Below are positions 30,671 through 42,420 of a stretch of DNA of 64,000 bases, in pieces (positions within the stretch are counted from its first letter, which is position 1; every line of letters starts with the position of its first letter). Source of the stretch: Blastobasis lacticolella. Its lineage: Eukaryota > Arthropoda > Insecta > Lepidoptera > Blastobasidae. The notes under the pieces were generated by a model. The model saw only the letters and a program-made list of their open reading frames with translations. It searched no databases and had not been told where the DNA came from. Location of the stretch: NCBI GenBank assembly GCA_905147135.1, contig LR990040.1, forward strand, positions 21,559,857 through 21,623,856. The letters run 5' to 3'. The position numbers were made by a program, and so were the translations under genes.

Positions 30671-33600
30671 ACCTTCCCCGTTGGGAAAAAAAATAAAATT
30701 ATTACATTATTTTATTTTTTGCTAAGTAAAGAGGATAAATATTCCATTAAATGGTAATATTTACGTTAAAGGTATACTGTATTGATTTCTAACTGTTTTG
30801 TTAAGTACATTACTAAATTAACAAGTTTAATCATTAATATAATTTATTACATACATGTCATTTATAATGTGAACAATTTAACATTTATAGATTAGGTACA
30901 TAAAAAATTGTTTTAGGTTTCTTTGGAAACCAATAACTAAATACAATTGAAATCTACTAAAACTGAAACATAAAACCAACCACAAAATATTTTATTTTAG
31001 TAGTCAATTGTTAAATACAGAATACAGTACAGAATTAGATTATAACATTTTAAAATGAATTTTATAAAATCCTATACCTACTTAATGTTTAAAGATATTC
31101 TCAATGTTGACAATTGGTTACAATAGGTACCTAAGTACTTTCAAATATTCAAAATTACTCCAATTTAATTGTTTACAATATAGATCCTACTTCAAGAATT
31201 ATAATTTTTTTATTTATTTAACAAAATACATTTTTGTTAACTACACATTTGTAGTGAAGCGAGTATTTACTTAACTTTTATATTCTTTTTGTTTACACAT
31301 AGCTTCTTCACTTTTATTTATCATAAAATACAATCATTATTGACATTTATTTACATATTTTTATTGGCAAAGTTTCACATCACATTACTTTCAATAATTC
31401 TCATTTTTATATCTCATACACAAAACATTTATTTATAAGTAGTACTTTGATCTCATCATTTCTTTTTATATTTTTCAATTCAAAATACAATCACATCTAA
31501 AGTCATCATCTCATTTATTTATTAAGTAACTACTCGAGTACTCATATAACTTTTTCTTACAAGTAAAGGTACATACACAATACACATTTTATTTTAATGG
31601 ACGCGTCCCATTTCATTTCATATTTATTTACTTTATATAAAGGTACTTTTTTTTTATATTACTCATGAGTTCACTCTTCAAACTCACCAGATATCTCAAT
31701 GCTGCGTACTCACGCGCCTTCAATGATAAAGATTTCTGGTCTACATAAACATAGCATTTGGCTATTCACATATTAAATTAAAGGACATACCTAACTTTTA
31801 AGACAAACGTCTCCAACGATTCTCACGGGGAAATCTCATTTCGGCCATGATCGAATGAAGGATGATCGTTCCTTTACCCGTACCTTTAACGTGTGTACCT
31901 TTGATGACTTTGACGGAACAATGTACCAATCATTTTATCCTCACATGAATACACAAACAAGATTGCCATTTTTATTTAAAGAAATTTTTGAAACTTTTGG
32001 GTGATCAATCCAATAGTCAATTTCTATGGACCAAAATATTCACAGTCCTACAATTCGTTACATTAAGCTACTGTTCAAACATTCGCCTATATAACCATAA
32101 TATCCTTTTCATTTCCTTACCACATTTATATTCCATATCTGATTTCTTTACAGATGTAAATACGTTCTATGGGACGTTTCTATGGAAAGATTTCCATAGA
32201 AACGTCGCTAAGCCATAGGTTACAACATAGTTATTAACAACACCAACGGATCAAATTACTAATAATATCATCATAGCAAGTACAGACAGACTGAGCGCAA
32301 CAATATATCTCCGTGTAAAGATTAAGTAATTGTTATTAATTTAATTATGCGAAGTTTTCTGAACATCCTATATATTTCATTGGCACAACGATTCGATCGC
32401 ATTGATAATGCGATACCTTAAAGCGATTGTTCATAACACTCCATTTGACGCACGCGGCTAAAAATAATATATAAAGGTAACGTAATTTGAGAGGTCTAAT
32501 TCAACTACATCGTTGTAAAAAAAAAATTATTTAACGAACGAGTTCGGTAGGCAACTATAATACCTATCACGTTGTTTGCTACTTTTGAAAAATAAATAAA
32601 TCATTATATCATTAAGACCGCAATGAAATTAATAAGATCAACGAAAGAAGTACCTAATGACGTTGCAACGGAATGTGCATGTCGCGATGCGCACTGCGCA
32701 CGCTTAGCGATGTCAGCATCTTGGTAGCAGCTACTTCACGGAATGCATACAATATGATACTTCGTTGTCTTTCGCAATATGATATTGTTTTTACAAAGTA
32801 AGTTACATGTACTTTTGAATCATGTTGTTAAGTATGATGGATAAAATACTTACTTAGATAAAATGTTTGTTCATAAAAGGATAGTTTGTTGTAATATTTA
32901 CTTGAACAAAAAAATTACGTATGTGTTACATAACCTACAGTTATCAATTAATTGTGTTTTACAGTAGACAGAGAAAACATCTACATACTTTATTTATTTT
33001 CTCAATTGTTGCGTCAGCGCTGTACGTATTTAGAAAAACTTATACCTTTGCATAGCTTACACTATTAATTCATACTTTATGATAAACAAATATACTTTTT
33101 ACTTAATGCAAAGCAATTAATATTATTATTTTGTCTTGGATGAAAGAGGAGAAAAAAATCCATAAAAATAAAATACCGCTTTGTCAACATTGGATAATAA
33201 TTATTGTTCTAGTACTTTACGGTAATTATTTATAATAATAATATTCTTAACTGGATATTTGACGTACCGTATAGCCTTCCACCACATTTCTTCTTTTACT
33301 CCTATCAATCCAACAGTTCCTCTTCGCACTTCCGTCTCCAACTCCTAACTCCACCGTCGGGACACGATCATCTCCCGGCTGCATACAACACAATTTTGAT
33401 CTGCTGTTTTTCTTCGATGTGCTTCCATTAATTGTCAATTTTTCTTATTTTCTTCTTTTAATGTTTTTATCACTCTGCCTTTCTTGTATTTCTTGAATTT
33501 TGTGAATCTTCTTAAATTTCTTCTAAATATATTTAATTAATTATTGTTTTCTTTCTTCATAACAAATGCCTCAATTGCTTCATGTCTTTCTTTTCTTTTC

Positions 33601-33756
33601 TATTCTATTAATTTCTATTCTATTTATTTTTATAAATCGTCGATAAAGTAGCGCAGCGCGGACTGCTGCGCAGCGCTGCCGCGAGGCAGCTATGGCAGGA
33701 TCGCCATGTAAGGTGGGAGGCCGGAGCCTAGTGAAACGACTGACTTCGGGATTAAG
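30671..33756. other. AT-rich DNA between 60-bp direct repeats
   Basis: No gene or transposon domain recognised on either strand. It contains a perfect hairpin at 32173-32206 and a GC-richer patch at 33645-33740 just before the right repeat. Confidence 0.4.
32173..32206. repeat. Perfect 16-bp inverted repeat (hairpin)
   Basis: GACGTTTCTATGGAAA (32173-32188) and its exact reverse complement (32191-32206) are separated by GA. Outer CTATGG/CCATAG (32167-32172 and 32214-32219) extend the symmetry with a bulge. Confidence 0.8.
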
Positions 33757-33816
33757 ACTGCGTATATTTGAGTAGTAGATAGGCAATAAATAGAAAATTA
33801 ATTGGCTATACACTAC
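33757..33816. repeat. 60-bp direct repeat, right copy
   Basis: Pairs with 30611-30670, 58 of 60 positions equal by eye. Immediately after it (33817) R1-clade ORF2 sequence of R-C resumes. Confidence 0.85.
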
Positions 33817-34336
33817 AGGGAGCCGATGAGGTGCAGGGATCGGGGAGTGGACTGGGCTCGCTTTCAGGGCACGCTACAAGCGCGTGTGGGTAGGTTAAAC
33901 CTACGCAAACTCGCGGAGCAAGCATGTGCCGATTTTACCGCAGCCCTGACTCGCACAGCCGCGGAGTGTTTGGGGTACAAGCGGGACAAACGGTGTGGTT
34001 TGACCACCATTCTGGTGGTCCGGTGAACTGGACGCACTGAGGAGGAGACATAATCGAGCAAGGAAGGCGTGGCAGGAGTCTAGGCGTGAAGGTGGGACCG
34101 TGGAGGAAGAACGAAGGGCTCGATTCCACGAGGAACGCGCGGAGTACCGAAGGGCCATGCGGAAAGCCGAATCCGACCACTTCCAGCATCTAGCAAATAG
34201 TGGGAACCACGACCCTTGGGGGTTGGCGTACAGGGCCGCTAGCGGTCGGGTGCGCCCGCCCGCAAACGTCGTGAACGGACTGAGGTTGGCAGACGGTTTC
34301 GCAGGGGACGCTGCCTCGGCACTGGGGGGGACCTAG
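33817..34336 (+). pseudogene. R-C ORF2, endonuclease-RT linker
   Basis: It reads [21 protein letters not shown], then shifts frame near 34015-34025, then reads FHEERAEYRRAMRKAESDHFQHL and SGRVRPPANVVNGL. TAG at 34334-34336 ends it seven bases before the RT frame. Confidence 0.8.
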
Positions 34337-34342
34337 CGCGTT

Positions 34343-36184
34343 ATGTGTCCGGACGACACACCGGCGACGGACTCTGAGTACCATAGGAGGGTTAGGTTAG
34401 CAGCATCTTGCCTACCATCTGGCCGGGACTCTGAACCACTGAACGGATTTGCAATAGGACGCATCGTGAAGGAAGAACCAAACAAGGCCCCAGGGGTAGA
34501 CGGGATCACCGCGCGCATTTTAAAGGCGGCCTGGAAGGTATCCGGCGCGGAAATCACCGAGCTAATGGCAAAGTGTGTGCGGGAAGGAATCTTTCCATGT
34601 GTTTGGAAATTAGGTAGGTTGGTAGTCCTTCCGAAGGGTAACGGGAAGGCTTTGACAGACCCCAAAGCCTACAGACCCGTGACCCTCCTTTCCGTTCTTG
34701 GAAAGGTGCTCGAGAGGGTGATGTGTGAGTGTACGCCGGGTCTTTACTCTCGCATATCCGACGGCCAGCATGGATTTGTTAGGGGACGTTCGACAGTCAC
34801 GGCGCTTAACGCCATCCTTGGGACAGCACGGACGTCTTGTCACAAGTACGTCCAGGCCATCATGCTGGACATCTCCGGGGCATTCGACAACGCATGGTGG
34901 CCCATGGTGCTGCTCAAGTTAAAGCAGGGTGGCTGTCCACCAAACATGTACAGGATGTTTGGGTCGTACTTTTGCGACCGGCGCGTAGGAATGTGGGCGG
35001 GGGGTCTGTGTGCGTCGAAAACATCGACAATGGGGTGTCCTCAGGGCTCGGTTCTGGGGCCCACATTGTGGAACATCCTGATGGACGACCTGTTGCGCCT
35101 TCCTTGGCCGGAGGGCGTACAGGCCGTGGCCTACGCGAACGATGTGACGCTTTTGATCGAGGCGAACTCCAGGGCAGACATTGAGCGACACGGTGCTGAG
35201 GCTCTACGTCTGGTGACAGAATGGGGTCTCAGGAACAGGTTGGCCTTTGCTCCGGCGAAGAGCTCAACCATCACCCTGAAAGGGAGATTTAAACGACCAC
35301 CTGTGCTACGCCTTGGAAGGGAATCGGTCAGAAGCGTCGCATCTGTCAAGGTGCTAGGTGTTACGCTGGACGAGACACAGTCGTTCGCGGTCCACGCGCA
35401 GAACATGGGGGACAGGGCGGCAAGATGCTTTGGGAAGATGTCTGGGGTCTCAACGTCTTCGTGGGGGGTTAGGTATAGGGCGCTCAGAGTGTTGTACTTC
35501 GGTACATACGTCGCTACGATTGCGTACGCGGCCTCGGTTTGGAGCGGTAGGGTAGGGTTCCACGTAGTAAAGAGCCGTTTACTTAGGACTCAGCGCCCCG
35601 CGCTGATTTTACTTACGAAAGCGTACCGTACTACGAGTACTGCCGCTTTGGCGGTGCTCGCTGGTGTCCTGCCCGCGGACCTGGAGGTAAAGCGGACGGG
35701 AAAGGTGGAAGCGAGTCGAGCCGGCTTAGCGGGGCGGGAAGTAGCGGAGTTAAAGAAAGCCGCCCATGAGGAGGTGGTAGACGCCTGGCAGGAGCGCTGG
35801 GATGCCGAGGAGAAGAGCTCGGATCTGAGGCGCTTCTTCCCGTGCGTCCGCGGTAGATTGGGGGCCACGTGGGTGGAGCCCGACTATGTCATCTCCCAGA
35901 TTCTTACCGGTCATGGAGCTTTTAGAGCGTGTTTATGGGCGCTCGGCTTGAGTGACTCTGCGGAGTGCTCATGCGGGGGGGATCTCGAGACTAGGGACCA
36001 CATATTGTGGGAATGCGAGAGGTTCGAGCAGGAGCGCAGCGACATGCTTGCTGGGTTAGAACGGAAGGAGGCGGGCCCGGTTTACTTCTCGGACCTTGTG
36101 TCCTCGGAGGCGAACTTCGCGAGGTTGAAGGAATTCGCGTGCGCTTGGTACCGTGTGAGGAGAGTGGAGGACGAGGAAGAGTAG
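34343..36184 (+). CDS. R-C ORF2, reverse transcriptase and C-terminal domain
   Basis: A 613-codon open frame with the RT blocks in order: NKAPGVDGITARILK, YRPVTLLSVLGKVLERV, QHGFVRGRSTVTALN, IMLDISGAFDNAWW, GCPQGSVLGPTLWN, and AYANDVTLL. The catalytic box is YAND, not (Y/F)ADD; the codon at about 35140 is AAC, one transition from GAC. The first catalytic Asp is therefore lost. The C-terminal C-x-C...H...C motif (CSCGGDLETRDHILWEC) is typical of the R1 clade. The frame lacks EN; its first ATG is 34343 by frame only. It would perform target-primed reverse transcription in an intact element. Confidence 0.85.
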   Translation: MCPDDTPATDSEYHRRVRLAASCLPSGRDSEPLNGFAIGRIVKEEPNKAPGVDGITARILKAAWKVSGAEITELMAKCVREGIFPCVWKLGRLVVLPKGNGKALTDPKAYRPVTLLSVLGKVLERVMCECTPGLYSRISDGQHGFVRGRSTVTALNAILGTARTSCHKYVQAIMLDISGAFDNAWWPMVLLKLKQGGCPPNMYRMFGSYFCDRRVGMWAGGLCASKTSTMGCPQGSVLGPTLWNILMDDLLRLPWPEGVQAVAYANDVTLLIEANSRADIERHGAEALRLVTEWGLRNRLAFAPAKSSTITLKGRFKRPPVLRLGRESVRSVASVKVLGVTLDETQSFAVHAQNMGDRAARCFGKMSGVSTSSWGVRYRALRVLYFGTYVATIAYAASVWSGRVGFHVVKSRLLRTQRPALILLTKAYRTTSTAALAVLAGVLPADLEVKRTGKVEASRAGLAGREVAELKKAAHEEVVDAWQERWDAEEKSSDLRRFFPCVRGRLGATWVEPDYVISQILTGHGAFRACLWALGLSDSAECSCGGDLETRDHILWECERFEQERSDMLAGLERKEAGPVYFSDLVSSEANFARLKEFACAWYRVRRVEDEEE

Positions 36185-37215
36185 GAGCGTTGAAGAGAGG
36201 GGAGAAAGGAGAACGAGAGCTGGCCGACGGGGCAGAATTTTGTGCGTGTGGTGTCAGCCCAATAAGGGAGAGTGCCAGGGCATTATCAGGATTTGTGGGT
36301 GTGAAGAAATGCGCACGCCTAAAGAGCCACCGGCAAATAAGCGTGCGCATCACCCGAGATTAGGTCTGACGCGGTCCGTATGACCGAGAGGTCGATAGGA
36401 TCCTGGGTGGAGGCGGGTTAATGCTCACCGCTGCCCCGCGAGCCAGACGTGACTCGTCGGCCAGACGTCGTTGAGGTTTGACGTGTGCAGTGCGCTCCTG
36501 CGAATATTTTTATCGAGCCAAATTGTGGAGTGCGTGATTCTCGGTACCTCTCGTACTATCTTGGTGTTTTGTGAAGTAATGGCCGCGGCCATTTTGTAGT
36601 CTGTGGAGTGCGGCAATAGTGCTACTTACTTTCGAAGGATATTAAGGTGAAGTTGGTGCAGGTGCGGTCCTCTTGCTCTGGAGTGTGAGCGCGTCCGTCC
36701 GTGCCCCGCTAGCCCCTCCGCCCCAAGGTGAGGCGTCGAGGAGGCTAGCCGATTGGCGTTAGCGCTGTCAGTTGGGTAACAGGTGCTGTGGCGACACTGA
36801 CAGGTGACACCAGCTGTCATCTGTCAGGTAAGTGATATTGATAGTGACGTTTTGCTGTTTGACGTTTTAGGTTTGTGTGGGTGAATTCTCGTGTAAAAAT
36901 GATTTGTAGTATAGGTATATAGTGTAGTTTTAGGATTATAGGTATAGGTTAGGATTAGGCTGTGTATATATAGACTAGACTAGGTTAGGATTAGGCTGTT
37001 GTACATATGGACTGGGCTAAACTTAGCTTAGATTAGTGCTTGTTGAACTGGGTGTGTTTGTGTGTGGGGTGTGTGGGGCAAACGGCTGTTTTGCCACACA
37101 GTACCTTTACACGAACACCATCAGTAGACTTTGTACTTTTTAAATTTTACAGTGTAAACACTTCATTACACGAACACCACGCACTGTGTTAGTGTGTGTG
37201 TAACACATTGCGTGT

Positions 37216-38653
37216 ATGGAGCCGGCACCAAATGTCTAGCTCTTCGAGGCGGAGCTCAAGAAGCGACAAGGCAAGCTTGCCGATCTAGTTGAGATGGCGC
37301 AAGAGGAGGGCTTCCAGCCGCGGAAATCGATGCTGCGGACTCCGCCAAGGGGGTTCAGCACCCCGAGGCGGCGGGTACGGCGACGACGACGGCGACGGCG
37401 ACGGAAACGGCAGCGGAACCAATGGATACGGGGTCGGGCGCGATCGTTGGGACTCCGCAGGCGGCGCAGGGAAGCGGGAGCCAGTCTGGCAAGCGCGGCT
37501 TGTCGTCTTCTGAAGAAATTCAGGAGGCGGTCAGGCGGCGCGATGCCGGCAAGCGCGGCGCGCGGGCGAGTGAGGCCGTGCCCTAGTTGGCGGGTTGCTA
37601 ACGAGGGACCCTACGGCAGAGACGCCCGATCCTGCCTCTACGAGTAGAGGAGGCCTCTCGACGGCCACGAGCAAGGACTTTTGCGGCATGGTGGCGCGCG
37701 CGGGAGAGGAAATCTTGGGCGCTATTGCAGCTGGTCAGTCCAAGCTGAATAAGGCGGAAATCGGGTGGAGGGCGCAAGCGTGCAGAGAATGACAGCGGTG
37801 TCCAGCATGCTGCTGCTCCGCATTGCTGAGCTCGAGATAAAACACAGGCAGCAGCAAGTGCGATGATGCCAGCGGTGGCAACAAGCGGTGCAGCGGCCAC
37901 GGCGGCAGGAGCCCCGGTTTCATACGCTGCCGTGCTACGTTTGGGGGAAAGAACGGCGGCGGTTCCAATTCCGGCGCCCAGCGTTCCGGCAGTGGTGGTG
38001 TATCCCGGTGGGCTGTAGGGTCCAAGGACTTCGAAAAATCGGGACCGCGGGGGTGGTCATAGAGGCCACAAGCCAGGAGGGTATGGACCGCCTCTGGGCG
38101 GCCTTACCACCGAGTCTGGTGGTGAAGGAGTCCACACAGAGGCAGCCTTTAGTGGCGCTGCGCAATAAAGAGGGTGCGGGGGTGGCTCGGGTCTTGAACG
38201 ACCTGTACGAGCAAAATGTGAAGGAGCTTATATCACGGGAGGAGTTTGACAAGGAAGCCAAGGTGGCATTTAAGAAGTCGCGAGCGGGGTCGGCAAGGGA
38301 TGACGGTGGCGCTAGAGTTCAGCCCCAGGCTGAGGAAGCTGTTGGTGGAGAAGGGGCGCGCGTACCTGGGGTGGGACTCTGTCTTCGTGGAGGATTTCGT
38401 GGAGGTGACGTGCTGCAGGCGCTGCCAACTGTACAGTCACGCAGAAAAGTACTGCCGAGCAAAGGCGGCGGTCTGCGGCGGATGTATCGAAGAAGGTCAC
38501 ACCATTAAGGAGTGCACTAGGCGAGCGTAGGACTGTGCAACGTACCGGCAATTTAAAAAACCGCACGATGGAACAGAACGGCGGCTGTGGAGTGCCCGGC
38601 GCGACAACAGGCACGTAGTGCGTTTATCTCTAGAACCAATTATAGACCATAGG
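37216..38653 (+). pseudogene. R-D ORF1
   Basis: The ATG at 37216 gives MEPAPNV followed at once by TAG. Later segments are recognisable in several frames: EEGFQPRKSMLRTPPRGFSTP, QSKLNKAEI, and CCRRCQLYSHAEKYC with CGGCIEEGHTIKEC. At least four frameshifts. The ORF2 start is also lost: the overlap reads ATAG, not ATG. Confidence 0.8.
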
Positions 38654-40094
38654 TCCAGGGGGGGGGGGGATACAGGTCGGCCAGCTGAATTTGACAGAGA
38701 CGGCGACGAAGGAGTGGCCTTCCAGAGCGAAGGAGCAACAACTGGATATAATTTTATTGCAAGAGCAATACGGAGAACACAGGTTGCTGAGTCTCTTAGA
38801 GGCTGGGACTGGCGCAAAAGCTGGAATATACATAAACACCTCACGAATGAAAGATACCTGTGCTCGGCTACCTGTGCACTTCACACTGCAAAGTCGCACA
38901 CACTGTCGTCGAGGGGGGAACACAACTTTACGTCGTCTCTGCCTACTTTCAGTACTCAGACAGGATCGAGGCCCATTTGGCGCACCTAGACAAGGTAGCG
39001 GACCAATTAAGGGGAGAGCCGATCCTGTTCTGCATCGACGCAAATACCCACTCCCCGTTGTGGCATAGTAACGAGCGGCAGTATACCAGCAGAGGGGCGG
39101 ATGCGGACGCGAGACGGGACGCTATGGAGAGATTCATAGTGTCCAGGGGATTGCGTGTTTGGAATGAGGCAGACCAACCGTAACTTTCAAGCCAGTTAAC
39201 GGGGAATCCAATATTGACGTTACACTAACAACACGGGGGGTGCGTGAACACGATTGGAGAGTGCTGGAGGGAGAGAGCACGAGCGACCACCAGCTCATTG
39301 TGTTTGATGTCGAGGGGAATGGGTCTCCAGCCCTACGAGCCAGTCACGTAGAGCCTGGCAGGGAGCCGATGAGGTTCAGAGGTCGGGGAGTGGACTGGGC
39401 TCGCTTTCAGGGCACGCTACAATCGCGTGTGGGTAGGCTAAACCTATGCAAACCCGCGGAGCAAGCGTGTGCCGACTTTACTGCAGCCCTGACTCGTACA
39501 GCCGTGGAGTTCCTGGGGGTTAAGCGGGATCGACCGCTAACCGGTTATAAATGGGGGACCTGGGAGCTGGACGCACTGAGGAGGCAGCATAATCGGGCTA
39601 GGAGAGCGTGGCAAGACAGTAGGCTTGCAGGAGGTATAGTGGAGGAAGAGTGCAAGACTCGCTTCCATGGCGAACGCTCCAAGTACCGAAGAGCCATGCG
39701 GGAAGCTGAATCTGACCACTTCCGGCAATTGGCGGACACCGTTTTGACGTTAGGTGGTGTACTGAAGGTGATGTGTCCGGATGAAGCACCAGCGACGGAC
39801 TCTGAATATCACAGAGAGGTTAGGGTAGCAGCATCTTGCGTACCATCTGGTCGGGACTCTGAACCGCTGAACGGATTAACGATAGGACGTATCGTGAAGA
39901 ACCTACCAAATTAGGCCCCAGGGGTAGATAGGATCACCGCGTGCATTGTCAAGGCGGCTTGGAAGGTATCCGACGTTAAAATCACTGAGCTCATGGCGAA
40001 GTGCTTGCGAGAAGGAGTCTTTGCAAGTATATGGAAAGTAGGTAGGGGTGGTCCTTCCGAAGGGGAATGGGAAGTCTTTGACTGACCCAAAAGC
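38654..40094 (+). pseudogene. R-D ORF2, endonuclease and linker
   Basis: EN motifs appear in pieces: IILLQEQYGEHRLLSLL, VVSAYFQYSDRIEAHLAH, FCIDANTHSPLWHS and [15 protein letters not shown] linker frame at 39240-39914 ends NLPN with TAG in place of a Lys codon. About 120 bp are deleted near 39738. Truncated at the DPKA codons. Confidence 0.8.
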
Positions 40095-40884
40095 CTCGTC
40101 GGCCAGACATCGTTGAGGTCGGACGTGTGTTGTGCGCTCCTGCAATTTTATAATTCTGCCTAATTGCGGAGAACGCGTAGTGACAGTGCGAGTCTCGGTC
40201 CCTCCCGTACTATCTCGGGGTATCGCGCATCTACGGCCGCGGCCATTTTGCAGTTTGTGGAGTGCGGCAACAGTGCCACTGAATTTTGGAGGATTATAGG
40301 GTGAAGTTGGTGCAGGTGCGGTATCGGGCCCTCTCGTTCTGCCGTGGGAGAATCGTCGCCTCGGCGGCGGCCATTTTGCGGTTGGAGCGAGAGCGCGTCT
40401 GTCCGTGCCCCGCTAGCCCCTCCGCCCCAGGGCGTGGCGTCGAGGAGGCTAGCCGATTGGAGCAGTGCTGCTGTCAACGTGACGGGTGATAGGACACTGT
40501 GTTTGCGTTGACACTGACAGGTGACAGCTGTCATCTGTTAGGTAAGTGGCATTTGACTTTTGGATTTGTGTGCGGTAGTGCCAGTGTATTGTGGAAAGAG
40601 ACCACCTAACCTGTGCGTACATTTCGTGTTAGAACGATTTAGTTTAGGTAGTTTAATTAGTAGTTTTATTTGGTAGGTTACTGGTGTGGGTGTGTGTGTC
40701 GTGTGCTGTGGTGGTTGGTGGTAGGGTAATCAGCCGATTGCCTTGCCATCGGCCAATACACGAACACCGTAGTTGGGTAGTGAGTGCAAGTGACAGTGCA
40801 AAGTGTTTGACAGATTCAAAAACTCAATACACGAACTCCACACCTAGGACTTTGGACTTGTGCTTGTGGGTAGTTTCGTTGTTC

Positions 40885-42420
40885 ATGGAGCCGGCGCCAA
40901 ACGCCGAGCTCTTTGAGGCGGAGCTCAAGAAGCGGCAAGACGAACTTGCCGCTCTTGTAGAAATAGCGGAGGAGGAGGGCTTCCAGCCGCGGAAGTCAAT
41001 GCTGAGGACTCCGCCAAGGGGGTTCAGCACCCCGAGCGCTGAAGAGGTGGCAGGCACGGCGGGTACGGCGACGACGACGGCGACTGCGGCGGAGCCGATG
41101 GACACGGGGTCAGGCGCGATCGTCGGGACTCCACAGGTGGCGCCGGAAGGTGGAAGCCAGCCCGGCAAGCGGGGTTTGTCGTCTCCTGAGGAAATTCAGG
41201 AGGCGGTCAGGCGGCGCGTTGTCGGCAAGCGCGGTGCGCGGGCGAGTGAAGCCGTACCCCCCGTTGGCGGGATGCTAACGATGGAGCCCACGGCGGAGAC
41301 GTCCGTTACGCCAGCTGAAACAGTTTCGGGGACGGCGATGGTGGGCCTGATGGGTGCCACCAAGGAGGAGTTATGCAGCATTATGGCACAGGCCGGGGAG
41401 GATATAATGGGCGCTATTACTTCCAATCAATCGAAGTTAAACAAAGCGGAGATCGCGACCGTGGGAGTATGTGTCCAGAAGCTGACGGCGGCATCTAGCT
41501 TCATGCTGCTTAAAATAGCGGATCTGGAAGGGAAGTTGATGGCGGCGGTTAGCAGCGCCAACACAGCGGCGGCGGCGGCAGCGAGCTCGACGGCAACGAA
41601 GGGTGGCGCAACGTCGGTGTTGGCGGGCGCCCCGGTGTTTTACGCTGGCGCGCTGTGCCTGGGCACTAGGGTGGCGGCATTCCCTATCCCGGCGCCCAGC
41701 GGTCCGGCGGTGGCGGTGTACCCCATCGAAGGAGGTTCCCTCAAAACATCGGAGGAGGTAAAAGAGGCGCTGAAGAAATCGGTCGGCCCAGTAGCACTGG
41801 GCTGTCAAGTTCAGCGAGTGCGTCGAATCGGAAACGCAGGAGTGGTCGTGGAGGCCACCCGCAAAGAGGGCATGGACCGCCTAAAGGCGGCACTGCCCCC
41901 CACCCTGGTTGCAAAAGACTCCACGCAGAGAAGACCGCTGGTCGCACTACGTAATATTGATAACGCTGGCGTAGCTACCATACTGGACGATCTGTACGAC
42001 CAGAACCTAAGAGAGGCAATATCAAGGGAGCTTTACGGGAAAGAGGCGAAGGTCGCATTCAAGAAGTCGAGGGCGGGAATGGCGCGCACGACCGTGGTGC
42101 TCGAGTGTAGCCCTCGACTGAGGAAGCTGCTGGTTGAAAGGGGGAGGGCGTACCGTAGAGGACTTCGTGGAGGTGACCTGCTGCAGGCGCTGCCAGTTGT
42201 ATGGCCACGCGGAGAGGTACTGCAGGGCGAAAAACCCGATCTGTGGCGGGTGCGGCGAGGAGAGCACGCGACTAAAGAGTGCACGAAGCCTGCGGCTGGC
42301 TGTTCCACGTGTCGCCAGTTTAAGAAACCTCATGAGGGCCACCGGACTGCGTCGTCGGAAAGCCCAGCGAGACAGCAGGCGCGCAGTGGCGTGATTTCTA
42401 GGACCGATTATGGACCATAG
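40885..42420 (+). CDS. R-E ORF1 (512 codons, open, knuckle region out of frame)
   Basis: The ATG at 40885 starts MEPAPNAELFEAELKKRQ, the conserved N-terminus; the frame is open further upstream, but that part is 5' UTR in other copies. It runs to TAG at 42418 without a stop. Between about 42150 and 42265 two compensating indels put the first two CCHC knuckles out of frame; the knuckles are readable in another frame (CCRRCQLYGHAERYC). The last motif, [14 protein letters not shown], is back in frame. The protein would therefore be altered in its RNA-binding part. Confidence 0.75.
   Translation: MEPAPNAELFEAELKKRQDELAALVEIAEEEGFQPRKSMLRTPPRGFSTPSAEEVAGTAGTATTTATAAEPMDTGSGAIVGTPQVAPEGGSQPGKRGLSSPEEIQEAVRRRVVGKRGARASEAVPPVGGMLTMEPTAETSVTPAETVSGTAMVGLMGATKEELCSIMAQAGEDIMGAITSNQSKLNKAEIATVGVCVQKLTAASSFMLLKIADLEGKLMAAVSSANTAAAAAASSTATKGGATSVLAGAPVFYAGALCLGTRVAAFPIPAPSGPAVAVYPIEGGSLKTSEEVKEALKKSVGPVALGCQVQRVRRIGNAGVVVEATRKEGMDRLKAALPPTLVAKDSTQRRPLVALRNIDNAGVATILDDLYDQNLREAISRELYGKEAKVAFKKSRAGMARTTVVLECSPRLRKLLVERGRAYRRGLRGGDLLQALPVVWPRGEVLQGEKPDLWRVRRGEHATKECTKPAAGCSTCRQFKKPHEGHRTASSESPARQQARSGVISRTDYGP

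Larger units (their letters stand above)
33817..36421 (+). mobile_element. R-C: R1-clade LINE copy, 5'-truncated, with RT
   Basis: It starts in the EN-RT linker and runs through RT, the C-terminal domain and the 3' UTR. It is the only copy with the RT domain. The 3' UTR (36185-36421) contains 'gattaggtctgacgcggtcc' and ends at TGCTCACCGCTG. Confidence 0.85.
36435..40094 (+). mobile_element. R-D: R1-clade LINE copy, divergent and 3'-truncated
   Basis: Its 5' UTR starts near 36452 and is the most divergent of the set, with one GCGGCCATTTTG motif (36585-36596). ORF1 is heavily broken. ORF2 stops at 40094 within the RT motif DPKAYRPVT, joined directly to the 5' end of R-E. Confidence 0.85.
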
